Below the pieces are notes generated by a model. It had not been told where the DNA came from and searched no databases. It was given only the letters and a program-made list of their open reading frames with translations. The translations under genes were made by a program, and so were the position numbers. DNA of 16,619 nucleotides from Anaerolineae bacterium (GTDB lineage: Bacteria; Chloroflexota; Anaerolineae; 4572-78; J111): assembly GCA_020433785.1 (NCBI GenBank), contig JAGRCC010000212.1, positions 1 through 16,619 on the forward strand, in the 5' to 3' direction. Of the stretch, positions 1 to 7,473 are shown in pieces (positions within the stretch are counted from its first letter, which is position 1; each line of letters begins with the position of its first letter).

Positions 1-92
1 TTGGTACTATTATACTAAATATTCAGTCCAGAGTCAAGGGTTTTTTTGCTTTTATTTCATCTGTTTCAGAAATAGGCTTTGATTTATGTTTA

Positions 93-120
93 TTGTGTTC
101 AAAACCGTTTATGGTATAAT
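93..120 (+). promoter_or_regulatory. Sigma70-type promoter for the ABC-F gene
   Basis: TTGTGT (93-98) is followed after 16 bases by a perfect TATAAT (115-120). Transcription would start near 127, giving a leader of about 34 nt before the ATG at 161. This is the only clear promoter in the first 160 bases; nothing else was recognised there. Confidence 0.6.
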
Positions 121-145
121 GTTGGCAACCTCTTAAACTTCCAGC

Positions 146-159
146 ACGTGTAAACACGT
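146..159. repeat. Perfect inverted repeat at the ABC-F ribosome binding region
   Basis: ACGTGT-AA-ACACGT forms a perfect 6-bp inverted repeat ending one base before the ATG at 161. It occupies the place where a Shine-Dalgarno sequence would be expected, and no such sequence is visible. It could be an operator for a dimeric regulator or a small RNA hairpin; chance cannot be excluded. Confidence 0.4.
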
Positions 160-160
160 C

Positions 161-2065
161 ATGACAATCTTGACGGCTCACAGCTTAGGTAAATATTTCG
201 GCGCGCAGGATATCTTTTCTGACCTTAATCTTGCCATCAGCCGAGGCGACCGCGTGGCCCTAGTTGGGCCGAACGGTACAGGTAAAACCACGCTGATTCG
301 AATTTTGGCTGGTTTGGAGCCGCCCTCGGCCGGCCAACTCCATCGAGCTAAAAATTTGAGAGTGGGGTACCTCGAGCAGCATGCATCGCTGGCCTCAACG
401 AACGGAACGCTGTGGTCGCTGGCTTTGAGCGCCTTTGGCTCGCTGCGTCAGCAAGAGGCGGATTTGCAAGCCTTGGAAGTTGAACTGGCTCACACCCCTG
501 ATGAACCAGCCCACAGTACCCTCCTTGGAAAATACGGCGAGGCGCAAGCCCAATTTGAATTAGCCGGCGGCTATACCTATGAGCAAACCGCCCGCCAGGT
601 TTTAACCGGTCTGGGCTTTGAAGCCGAGGCCTATCACAAGTCGCTGGCTGAATTCAGCGGTGGGGAGCAAAGCCGCGCCCATCTGGCTCGCCTACTGCTA
701 GAACAATCGGATTTGCTTTTGCTCGACGAACCGACGAACCATCTGGATTTAGCCTCGGTAGAGTGGTTGGAGAGTTATTTGCAGAGTTGGCCCGGTTCCA
801 TTTTAGTGGTGGCCCACGACCGTTATTTCTTGGATAAAGTGGCCACCAAGGTGTTTGAACTTTCGTTTGGCTCCATCGAAGATTACAATGGGAATTTTAC
901 CCACTATACCCAACAGCGCACCGACCGTCTGGAACGCCGCCAGAAGGAGTATGAAGCGCAACAAGCCTTTATTGCCAAAGAACAAGAGTTCATTCGCCGC
1001 AACCTGGCCGGCCAGCGAACTCGGGAGGCTCAGGGCCGACGCAAACGTCTGGAACGTTTGGAAAAACTGGATCGACCGGTTGAACAGAAGCAGATCAATC
1101 TCAATCTGCAAGCGACGCTGCGCTCCGGCGATCTGGTGCTAGCCACTCACGATCTGGTGGTAGGTTATCCCGGCCAGTCGCCCCTCTTTAGCAGCCCTGA
1201 CCTGGAGATCAGACGGAGCCAATGTGTAGCGCTGTTAGGACCAAATGGGGCCGGCAAAACTACGCTGGTCAAAACCATTCTGGGGCAGATTGACCCGGTA
1301 GCCGGAACCGTGAGATTTGGGGCGGGAGTCAAAATAGGGTATTATGCTCAGACTCACGCCGATCTTAACCTTAAAGCCTCGGTGCTGGATGAAATTTTAT
1401 CCGTTAAAAACCTGCCAATTGGTGAAGCGCGCAATTATCTGGGACGATTTCTCTTTTCGGGCGATGATGTGTTCAAACCGGTCGAGGCGCTGTCGGGCGG
1501 TGAACGCAGCCGGGTGGCGCTGGCTAAATTAACGCTTACCGGCTCTAACTTCCTGATCCTGGACGAGCCGACCAACCATTTGGATATCGCTTCGCAAGAA
1601 AATTTAGAAGCCGTCTTAAATGACTTTAACGGCACAATTTTACTCATTTCCCATGATCGCTACTTTGTGGAGGCTGTCGCCACTCACGTGTGGGCGATCG
1701 ACGCGGCGGCTAAATCGATCGCCGCGATCAAGGGCGGCTACAGCAACTATCTGGCCTATCGCGAGGCTCAAAACAGCGAGCGGAACCGGATTGATGATGA
1801 AACTGCCAAACCCAAGGGGCAGATCATCCGCGACCAGACCAAGGCTGAAAAACGGGCCGCCGAGAAACGCGCCCGAGAGATTGCGGAAATAGAACGAGTC
1901 ATTGAAGAAACCGAAGCTAAACTGGCGCATCTGGCCGAAGCCATCGAGGCGGCCAGTCTGGCCCAAGATATATCCAAAATTCAGAAACTGGGGCACGAGT
2001 ACCAGGACACCGAAGCCAAGTTAGAGGCATTACTGACTCAGTGGACTGAAATGGAGACGGCATAA
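161..2065 (+). CDS. ABC-F family ATPase (Uup/EttA-like, ribosome-associated)
   Basis: A soluble protein of 634 residues with two ABC ATPase cassettes and no membrane segment, the hallmark of ABC-F proteins that act on the ribosome. Cassette 1 has Walker A GPNGTGKTT (36-44), signature FSGGEQSR (165-172), Walker B LLLLDEPTNHLD (185-196) and switch His219. Cassette 2 has GPNGAGKTT (360-368), LSGGERSR (444-451), FLILDEPTNHLD (464-475) and His498. Between them lies a charged, Arg/Gln-rich linker (about 245-330) corresponding to the P-site tRNA interaction motif. A charged coiled coil (about 555-634) follows cassette 2, as in Uup/YfmR-type members. All catalytic residues are present, so an active ATPase is expected. 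Whether it serves general translation or antibiotic protection cannot be read from sequence. The ATG at 161 has no clear Shine-Dalgarno sequence. The next gene, coaE, begins 26 bp after the stop. Confidence 0.93.
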   Translation: MTILTAHSLGKYFGAQDIFSDLNLAISRGDRVALVGPNGTGKTTLIRILAGLEPPSAGQLHRAKNLRVGYLEQHASLASTNGTLWSLALSAFGSLRQQEADLQALEVELAHTPDEPAHSTLLGKYGEAQAQFELAGGYTYEQTARQVLTGLGFEAEAYHKSLAEFSGGEQSRAHLARLLLEQSDLLLLDEPTNHLDLASVEWLESYLQSWPGSILVVAHDRYFLDKVATKVFELSFGSIEDYNGNFTHYTQQRTDRLERRQKEYEAQQAFIAKEQEFIRRNLAGQRTREAQGRRKRLERLEKLDRPVEQKQINLNLQATLRSGDLVLATHDLVVGYPGQSPLFSSPDLEIRRSQCVALLGPNGAGKTTLVKTILGQIDPVAGTVRFGAGVKIGYYAQTHADLNLKASVLDEILSVKNLPIGEARNYLGRFLFSGDDVFKPVEALSGGERSRVALAKLTLTGSNFLILDEPTNHLDIASQENLEAVLNDFNGTILLISHDRYFVEAVATHVWAIDAAAKSIAAIKGGYSNYLAYREAQNSERNRIDDETAKPKGQIIRDQTKAEKRAAEKRAREIAEIERVIEETEAKLAHLAEAIEAASLAQDISKIQKLGHEYQDTEAKLEALLTQWTEMETA

Positions 2066-2091
2066 ATCTCACTACCAGGGGGTATAGGACA

Positions 2092-3249
2092 ATGGCTGAA
2101 AAAATAATCATTGGTTTAACCGGTAACATCGCTACCGGCAAAAGTATTGTGATGCGGATGCTACAAGAGTTGGGGGCAACCCCTATCGATGCAGATAAAT
2201 TGGTTCACCAATTGATGCAAAAAGGAGGGCCGGTTTACCAAGCCATTGTTGAAGAGTTTGGCAAGTATGTCCTGGATGAGAAGGGGCAAATTAGCCGGCC
2301 TCGATTGGGCAAAATTGTATTTAGCCAACCTAATGCCCTGGCCCGGTTGGAAGCGCTAACCCATCCCAGCGTCATTAAGGAAGTTAAACGGCTGATCACT
2401 AAAATAGAAAGTCCGGTTATTGTAGTTGAAGCCATTAAACTGTTTGAGTCCGGGCTGGCCGATGAATGCCAATCAGTTTGGGTAGTGACCGCCCCGCCGG
2501 AAATGCAGTTGAGACGGCTGGTTGAACGGCGGCGGATGGCTCCGGATCAGGCCAAACAGCGGATTAGGGCCCAAGGTTCTCAGCGAGAAAAGGCCATCAA
2601 AGCCAACGTTATTATCGACAATAGTGGGGCGCTGGTTAAAACTTGGCAGATTGTAAAAAAGCATTACACTGACCTGGTTGAAGCTAACCGACCGGTCCAA
2701 GCGGCTCCAGAGCCTAAACCGGCAGAACCCGCGCCGACGCTCACGCCGGAAACCGCGACCAATCTGATGATACGACGGGCCAAACGGGATGACTTGAGCG
2801 GGATGTCTAAACTGATCGCCGCAGCAACTGGTGGAGCTATCGAGCCAGACATCAGCGATATGATGGAGTCGCTTTTTTCCAGGGCTTATCTGGTGGCGCT
2901 TACCGGCGGGGAAATGGTGGGGATGGTTGGTTGGCAAACGGAAAACCTGGTTGCCGGTCTACAAGACTTCTATATGATCAACGACTCACTGTGGTCGAGC
3001 CTGGCTGAAAAAATGCTGAGTAAAGTCGAAGAAGAAGCGGACAGCTTATCGTGCGAGGTGGCGTTAGTCTTTATCTTAAACCAGGCCGGGCAGAAACCGA
3101 TCGAATTCTTGGAAAGCCAAAACTACGAACGCGCCGAGAGTTCGGGCTTGATTCCCGATTGGCGAGAAGCTGCGGTAGAATGGCAGCCTAAAGACAGTAT
3201 TCTACTATACAAAAAGCTGCGCGAACAGCGCATTATGGTGCCAATGTAA
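2092..3249 (+). CDS. coaE: Dephospho-CoA kinase fused to a GNAT-like domain
   Basis: Residues 1-200 are a CoaE domain, which phosphorylates dephospho-CoA in the last step of coenzyme A synthesis. The P-loop is GNIATGKS (11-18), the DAD motif is at 33-35, HPSV at 91-94, and the lid/helical part RRRMAPDQAKQRIRAQ spans 146-161. The usual 'PLLFE' segment reads EAIKLFESG (113-121), a variant I associate with Chloroflexota. An Ala/Pro linker (about 201-220) leads to residues 225-378, which look like an acetyltransferase fold: IRRAKRDDLSGM at the start, YLVAL..GEMVGMVGW strands, and FLESQNYERAE near the end. I do not see the usual acyl-CoA pyrophosphate-binding loop (Q/RxxGxG/A), so this domain may be degenerate or regulatory. 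Typical CoaE is about 200 residues, so the length (385) supports a fusion. AGGGGGT (2078-2084) lies 7 bases before the ATG. It probably shares a transcript with the ABC-F gene. Confidence 0.85.
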   Translation: MAEKIIIGLTGNIATGKSIVMRMLQELGATPIDADKLVHQLMQKGGPVYQAIVEEFGKYVLDEKGQISRPRLGKIVFSQPNALARLEALTHPSVIKEVKRLITKIESPVIVVEAIKLFESGLADECQSVWVVTAPPEMQLRRLVERRRMAPDQAKQRIRAQGSQREKAIKANVIIDNSGALVKTWQIVKKHYTDLVEANRPVQAAPEPKPAEPAPTLTPETATNLMIRRAKRDDLSGMSKLIAAATGGAIEPDISDMMESLFSRAYLVALTGGEMVGMVGWQTENLVAGLQDFYMINDSLWSSLAEKMLSKVEEEADSLSCEVALVFILNQAGQKPIEFLESQNYERAESSGLIPDWREAAVEWQPKDSILLYKKLREQRIMVPM

Positions 3250-3270
3250 TTTTGGGGAGTAACTTTTAGT

Positions 3271-3489
3271 ATGGAAGCGTTAAAAAATTTTACAGGCAAT
3301 CATCCGCAGCTAACCTCGTGGATCGTGCTGGCCATTGGGATGGTGATTATTTTGGTGTGGTCGGCCAGTGATGTCGGCTTTACGACCGGCCAGTGGACGG
3401 CTTTGATTGTCACCACTATTCTCCTGGCCGGGGCTTGCGTTTGGATTATCGGCTGGGAAGATGACGAGGATGAAGCCGTAGAAGAGTAA
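3271..3489 (+). CDS. Small two-helix membrane protein, function unknown
   Basis: This 72-residue protein has two likely membrane helices (about 16-33 and 42-61) joined by a short loop, and a very acidic C-terminal tail (EDDEDEAVEE, 63-72). No family was recognised. GGGGAGT (3254-3260) gives a Shine-Dalgarno sequence about 10 bases before the ATG. The gene starts 21 bp after coaE and is followed by a terminator, so it is probably the last gene of an ABC-F/coaE transcript. Its hydrophobic pattern, ribosome binding site and operon position support a real gene; its role cannot be inferred. Confidence 0.7.
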   Translation: MEALKNFTGNHPQLTSWIVLAIGMVIILVWSASDVGFTTGQWTALIVTTILLAGACVWIIGWEDDEDEAVEE

Positions 3490-3530
3490 GGTTCCAACGA
3501 GTAACACCCTCAACTGAAAAGGTCAATTTT

Positions 3531-3566
3531 AAAGAGTAGGCGCTGTTGCGGTGGCCTACTTTTTAT
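3531..3566. terminator. Rho-independent terminator, probably bidirectional
   Basis: AGTAGGC (3535-3541) pairs with GCCTACT (3554-3560) around a 12-nt loop. The right arm is followed by TTTTATTTT; on the other strand the arm is followed by a weaker CTTTAAAATT tract. The hairpin lies between two converging genes. The minus-strand stop codon (TAG, 3556-3558) sits inside the stem. Confidence 0.75.
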
Positions 3567-4245
3567 TTTGTTCTGAAAGGCTAGCCAGATGAACCCGGCC
3601 AATAGGTTCCAACGTGACCGGCGAGTTAGCCTGTGGCGTCCAGAAAAAGCGGGCGCTTTGCAGGTCTTGGCTGAGCTGCCCATTTAAGAGAAACGGCTCG
3701 CTGATGGGCCGGCCAAAGCGAACAGTGCCACCGTGAGCGTCAAAATAGGCCAAAAAATCGCCGCTGAGGGTATGTCCGGTTGCGGCAAAGTAGCGGGTAT
3801 GGGGTGAGTCGCCGCTCGGAATCGTCGCTGGGTTGATCGGCGGCCGGCGGCGCTGAAGCAGATCGCCCAGCCAGCCGACCGTAATACGGTAGGCCGGCTC
3901 ATTTTCGGGATGGTATTCCAAGCGGCCATTTTCAAAGTATTGAACGCGCCAACCATCGACCATTATGATCGGGGTTAGCGGCTGCCCCAAACTTTTAACC
4001 CCGCCATAGACCTCAGAGAAGTGGCCGAATTCTTCATTAATCCTCAGATCTGCTGCCTCAGGCCTTGAGTGGCTGTCACTACCGGACGAATCGAAACAGC
4101 CGGCTGTTAAAACCAAAAGCAATCCCGAAATAAAAACGATGATATTAAAATATAGTTTGATTTCGTTAAAAGTTTTAACCGCCCCTTGGGTCTTTCTTCT
4201 AGTACTTTCTAACCAATATCTTAACATCCTAACTAAAATATTCAT
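3556..4245 (-). CDS. Predicted lipoprotein with two Chloroflexota-type repeat modules
   Basis: The 229-residue product has a hydrophobic segment (33-48) ending in a lipobox LTAGC with Cys50, followed by a Ser/Asp-rich spacer. This predicts a lipid-anchored protein outside the cytoplasmic membrane. Two related modules follow. The first (about 72-130) reads FGHFSEVYGGVKSLGQPLTP...VQYFENGRLEYHPE. The second (about 156-222) reads TGHTLSGDFLAYFDAHGG...FGRPISE...ARFFW. Such modules recur in Chloroflexota secreted proteins but have no assigned function that I know of. The 30-residue N-terminal extension before the hydrophobic core is long for a lipoprotein signal; an internal Met7 shortens it little. 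A Shine-Dalgarno-like AGGAAAG is seen on the minus strand about 10-13 bases before the ATG, supporting this start. The gene converges on a shared terminator and diverges from the surface-protein gene at 4532. Confidence 0.7.
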   Translation of the reverse strand: MNILVRMLRYWLESTRRKTQGAVKTFNEIKLYFNIIVFISGLLLVLTAGCFDSSGSDSHSRPEAADLRINEEFGHFSEVYGGVKSLGQPLTPIIMVDGWRVQYFENGRLEYHPENEPAYRITVGWLGDLLQRRRPPINPATIPSGDSPHTRYFAATGHTLSGDFLAYFDAHGGTVRFGRPISEPFLLNGQLSQDLQSARFFWTPQANSPVTLEPIGRVHLASLSEQNKK

Positions 4246-4525
4246 TTTCTAACTGCTTTCCTATAAAGTTCACGTTCGGTTTTTATTGTCTCATGATATC
4301 TTCTAACAGAAGTCTAAGAATATCTCAACTAAAGTGACCAAAGTAGCTCACCAGGTAATTGCGTTTTTCTCTCATCTGAAAATTCAGTCGGGATCTACAT
4401 AGCAATCACGTTTTGATTTGAATGTGAACATAAACAGAGAATAGTTCCAACGGATTTTAACAACAAACCCTAATCGATAACTCAGAAACCGTTGGCACAT
4501 TCACACTGTAAAAATTTGGAAGGGA
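4246..4525. other. Divergent intergenic region, AT-rich
   Basis: These 280 bp separate the minus-strand lipoprotein from the plus-strand surface protein and must hold promoters for both. No convincing -35/-10 pair was found. The best plus-strand guess is TTGATT (4413-4418) with GAGAAT (4437-4442), which is weak. An inverted repeat CCAACGG (4447-4453) / CCGTTGG (4489-4495) with a 35-bp spacer lies 31 bp before the ATG at 4526. It has no T-tract, so it is more like an operator or leader structure than a terminator. Confidence 0.4.
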
Positions 4526-4531
4526 ATGGAG
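4518..4531 (+). promoter_or_regulatory. Ribosome binding site deciding the start of the repeat protein
   Basis: GGAAGGGA (4518-4525) directly abuts the ATG at 4526 but stands 6 bases before the ATG at 4532. The spacing favours 4532, which shortens the protein by two residues and begins it with MNSHK. Confidence 0.6.
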
Positions 4532-7429
4532 ATGAACTCACACAAAATACATATTTTGATTTCGGTGTTGGTGAGTTTGGTACTCGCCGGCTGGGGCAAC
4601 AGCGTCGAAATGGCTAAAGCTGCCCCTGCCCTGACGGTTAGTGAGCCAAACTTCGCAAAATTTATACCAACCCGACCTGGTAATTTTCCGGGCACCTCAT
4701 CTTCCAACGGGCAGGAGGCTAATCTACCCTGGGTTGATAATGAGGCCGCATTAATGACTACATCGCTGATTACCGTTACTAAGACGGCGAACCCCACCTC
4801 TGTCCCGGAAACCGGTGGTAATGTTACCTTTACAGTTACCGTCAAGAATGACAATATCGAAGCCGGCACAGTAACGTCATTGGAAGACAGTGTGTTTGGC
4901 AACCTCAACAATCAGGGAACGTGTAATTTATCGACAGCAATTTTACCACTTGTTGGAACATATAGCTGTAACTTCACGAAATTGTTAACCGGCGACTTTG
5001 GCGGCCCCAACCATCAAAATACGGTTACCGGGACAGTTACCTATCCGATAGCAGGAAATACTACCGATACAGGCTCAGCCAGCGTCTCCTTTACCAATGT
5101 GGCGCCCAATATCTCGGTTCAGGTCGTCAACGATGCGAACGGCGACAATACTTTTACTGACTCCGAACAAGCGCCCTTGAGCGGCGGGTCGGTCCCGGTA
5201 CGAGTCACCATCACTAACCTGACGGCTGAAAGTCTGACTATTACGTCTATCGCCGACGACACCTACAGCGTCGCCGGATCAGACTGCGCCAGCAAGGTCT
5301 CAACCACGCTCGCCGGTAATGGGACCGTCGTGTGTACGTTTAACGCCGTTATCCCGGCCGGGGATGCTTATAATAAAACCAATAACGTTACGGTTACGGT
5401 TACGGATGATGAGGGGCAGGCTGTGTCCAAGTCTGATACGACTACAATTACCACCCTCGACATTTTACCCGATATCACGGTCGCGGTAACGCGTACGCCC
5501 ACATCGGTGCCGGAGTCGGGCGGTAATGTGACGTTCACTGTTTCCGTTACCAATAATAGTGCTGAAAGCCTGACGCTCAATGCCTTGAATGTGAGTGGTC
5601 AGGGAACTTGTTCAGTTCCTCAAACATTGGCTCCCAGTCCTGGCGGCAGTTACAGTTGCCAATTTACCAAACCGGTTTCCGGTAACTTCGCCGGTCCCAG
5701 TCATCAAACCTCGATCAACGCCACCGCTATCGACAACGACGGCAATTTAGATCAAGACTCTGGGAGCGCCAGCGTTTCTTTTAGCAATGTGGAGTCGTCT
5801 ATTTCAGTGACCAAATCGGCTAATAAATCAAGTGTCGCCGAGCCAGGGGAAAACGTCACGTACACGGTGGAAATGGTCAATACCAGCAGCTACGACACCG
5901 TTACCCTGACATCATTAACCGATGACAAATTTGGCAACATTACTTCCGCTTGTACCCCGACTTTACCCAAAACGCTGACTCCCAACCAAAAACATACCTG
6001 TCAATTTACCAAGCAAGTCACCGGCAACGCCGGACAGACTCATACGAATAAAGTGACGGCGTCCGGCACGGATGACGATAATATAGCGGTCAGTAAACAG
6101 AGTAATGGCGTCTCGATAGATATTACCGATGTCAGTTCATCGATTAGTGTTTCGGTCGAAGCAAACCCCAACTCGGTCAATGAAAATGGCGGCACGGTAA
6201 ATATTACAGTTAGAATCACGAATAATTCTCTGGCCGACGCCGTAACCATCAACACGCTTGATGAAACCAAAAATGGGGTAAAGAGTAACTTGGACGGCAA
6301 GGGAAATTGTTCTATCCCCAAAACTATTAATTCAGGGCAGCAATATGTCTGTACCTACTCTACGACAATCACGGGCAATGCCGGTCAGACCAAGCAAGTG
6401 TTTGTCGAGGCCATCGGTTTAGATGATGATAACAATCCGGTGAATGATGAAGGGCTAAAATCGATTACGATCAATGATGTGCTCTCTTCGATCGATGTTA
6501 CTAAAACTGCTAATTCGACCTCGCTGCCGGAGCCGGGCGGAGCGGTGGTCTTCACCGTCAAGGTCAAGAATACCTCTTCGGCCGACGATGTGACGGTTAA
6601 CAGCCTGAACGACTCCGTTTATGGCAACCTGGCCGGCAAAGGCACCTGCGTTACAGGCACTAACCTTTCACCGAACGCGACTTATCAATGTACGTTCTCC
6701 GGTAGCTTCACCGGCCAACAACCGGGTGCATCGCAAAGCAGCGCGGTCACTGCCGGCGTTACCGATGATGACACCAATTCCTTTAATAAGACAAGCAGCA
6801 ACGTGCTGATCTTAATTACCAACGTTCCCTCAGCCATTGAAGTCACCAAAAGCGCCAGTCCATCGTCGGTGCCTGAACCGGGTGGGACGGTTAATTTTAC
6901 GGTGAAAGTTAAAAACACTTCCCCGGCTGACGTGGTGAACCTCAAAAGTTTAAACGACAACGTTTATGGTAACTTGAATGGCAAGGGCACCTGCGCCGTA
7001 GGCGGCAATATCGCGGTCGGCGGCCAATACCAATGTAACTTCACCGCCAACGTCAGCGGGGTGCAAGGGCAGTCGAAAACCAGTACGGTTACCGCTAATG
7101 TTCAAGACGATGACAATGAGAATTTAAGCAATTTCGGCAGCGCTACGGTCGTCATTGGCGAAGCCATTATTTATAAGGTTAATTTGCCGATTTTAATAAA
7201 ACCCGGGCCGGCGCTGCTCTCTATTCACAACGATAACACCGGCGGCAATGTGATCTTCACCGTTGTCGGAACGGGGGTAAGCTGTACAGTGCCGAACAAT
7301 ACCACGCAATTTTGCGGCAGTTTTCCACCGGGTACCTACAATGTTAAGGCACAAAGTCCATGTGGAACCGCCACCGCCCAAAAAACTTATGACAGTGGTC
7401 CCCAAACTACTCGGATCTTTTGTCAATAA
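4532..7429 (+). CDS. Secreted surface protein with seven DUF11-like Ig repeats
   Basis: The product is 965 residues from the ATG at 4532; residue numbers here count from the upstream ATG at 4526 (967 residues). A Sec signal peptide is plausible: a basic start (MNSHK), a hydrophobic core (about 9-22) and an Ala-rich cleavage zone (KAAPA, 31-35). Seven repeats of about 110 residues follow (about 81-878), each opening with a form of 'ITVTKTANPTSVPEPGGNVTF', as in DUF11-type Ig-like domains of surface proteins. Almost every repeat has two Cys at matching places (GTC...YxC), suggesting one disulfide per domain. Repeat 2 differs and carries an EF-hand-like loop (DANGDNTFTDSE, 203-214), a possible calcium site. 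After NLPILIK (886-892) comes a Cys-containing C-terminal domain ending in IFCQ. No LPXTG or SLH anchor is seen. A structural or adhesive role outside the cell is inferred. The membrane ATPase gene follows 44 bp later without a visible terminator. Confidence 0.8.
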   Translation: MNSHKIHILISVLVSLVLAGWGNSVEMAKAAPALTVSEPNFAKFIPTRPGNFPGTSSSNGQEANLPWVDNEAALMTTSLITVTKTANPTSVPETGGNVTFTVTVKNDNIEAGTVTSLEDSVFGNLNNQGTCNLSTAILPLVGTYSCNFTKLLTGDFGGPNHQNTVTGTVTYPIAGNTTDTGSASVSFTNVAPNISVQVVNDANGDNTFTDSEQAPLSGGSVPVRVTITNLTAESLTITSIADDTYSVAGSDCASKVSTTLAGNGTVVCTFNAVIPAGDAYNKTNNVTVTVTDDEGQAVSKSDTTTITTLDILPDITVAVTRTPTSVPESGGNVTFTVSVTNNSAESLTLNALNVSGQGTCSVPQTLAPSPGGSYSCQFTKPVSGNFAGPSHQTSINATAIDNDGNLDQDSGSASVSFSNVESSISVTKSANKSSVAEPGENVTYTVEMVNTSSYDTVTLTSLTDDKFGNITSACTPTLPKTLTPNQKHTCQFTKQVTGNAGQTHTNKVTASGTDDDNIAVSKQSNGVSIDITDVSSSISVSVEANPNSVNENGGTVNITVRITNNSLADAVTINTLDETKNGVKSNLDGKGNCSIPKTINSGQQYVCTYSTTITGNAGQTKQVFVEAIGLDDDNNPVNDEGLKSITINDVLSSIDVTKTANSTSLPEPGGAVVFTVKVKNTSSADDVTVNSLNDSVYGNLAGKGTCVTGTNLSPNATYQCTFSGSFTGQQPGASQSSAVTAGVTDDDTNSFNKTSSNVLILITNVPSAIEVTKSASPSSVPEPGGTVNFTVKVKNTSPADVVNLKSLNDNVYGNLNGKGTCAVGGNIAVGGQYQCNFTANVSGVQGQSKTSTVTANVQDDDNENLSNFGSATVVIGEAIIYKVNLPILIKPGPALLSIHNDNTGGNVIFTVVGTGVSCTVPNNTTQFCGSFPPGTYNVKAQSPCGTATAQKTYDSGPQTTRIFCQ
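4766..7159 (+). repeat. Seven tandem Ig-like coding repeats
   Basis: Protein repeats begin at about residues 81, 195, 315, 425, 539, 655 and 770, counted from 4526. Repeats 6 and 7 are most alike (SLNDSVYGNLAGKGTC versus SLNDNVYGNLNGKGTC), which suggests the most recent duplication. Repeat 2 is the most divergent. The DNA copies have drifted enough that they are not long identical repeats. Confidence 0.8.
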
Positions 7430-7473
7430 TACATTAACTGAAATGAATACTAGAACATTTAGGGTTAGCAGCA

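Noticed and set aside
3493..4450. Recurring TTCCAACG near 3492, 3607 and 4445 as a dispersed repeat
   Set aside because: Only eight bases are shared, with no common flanks; one copy is in coding sequence.
4447..4495. CCAACGG/CCGTTGG inverted repeat as a terminator
   Set aside because: The spacer is 35 bp and no T-tract follows; no gene ends nearby on either strand.
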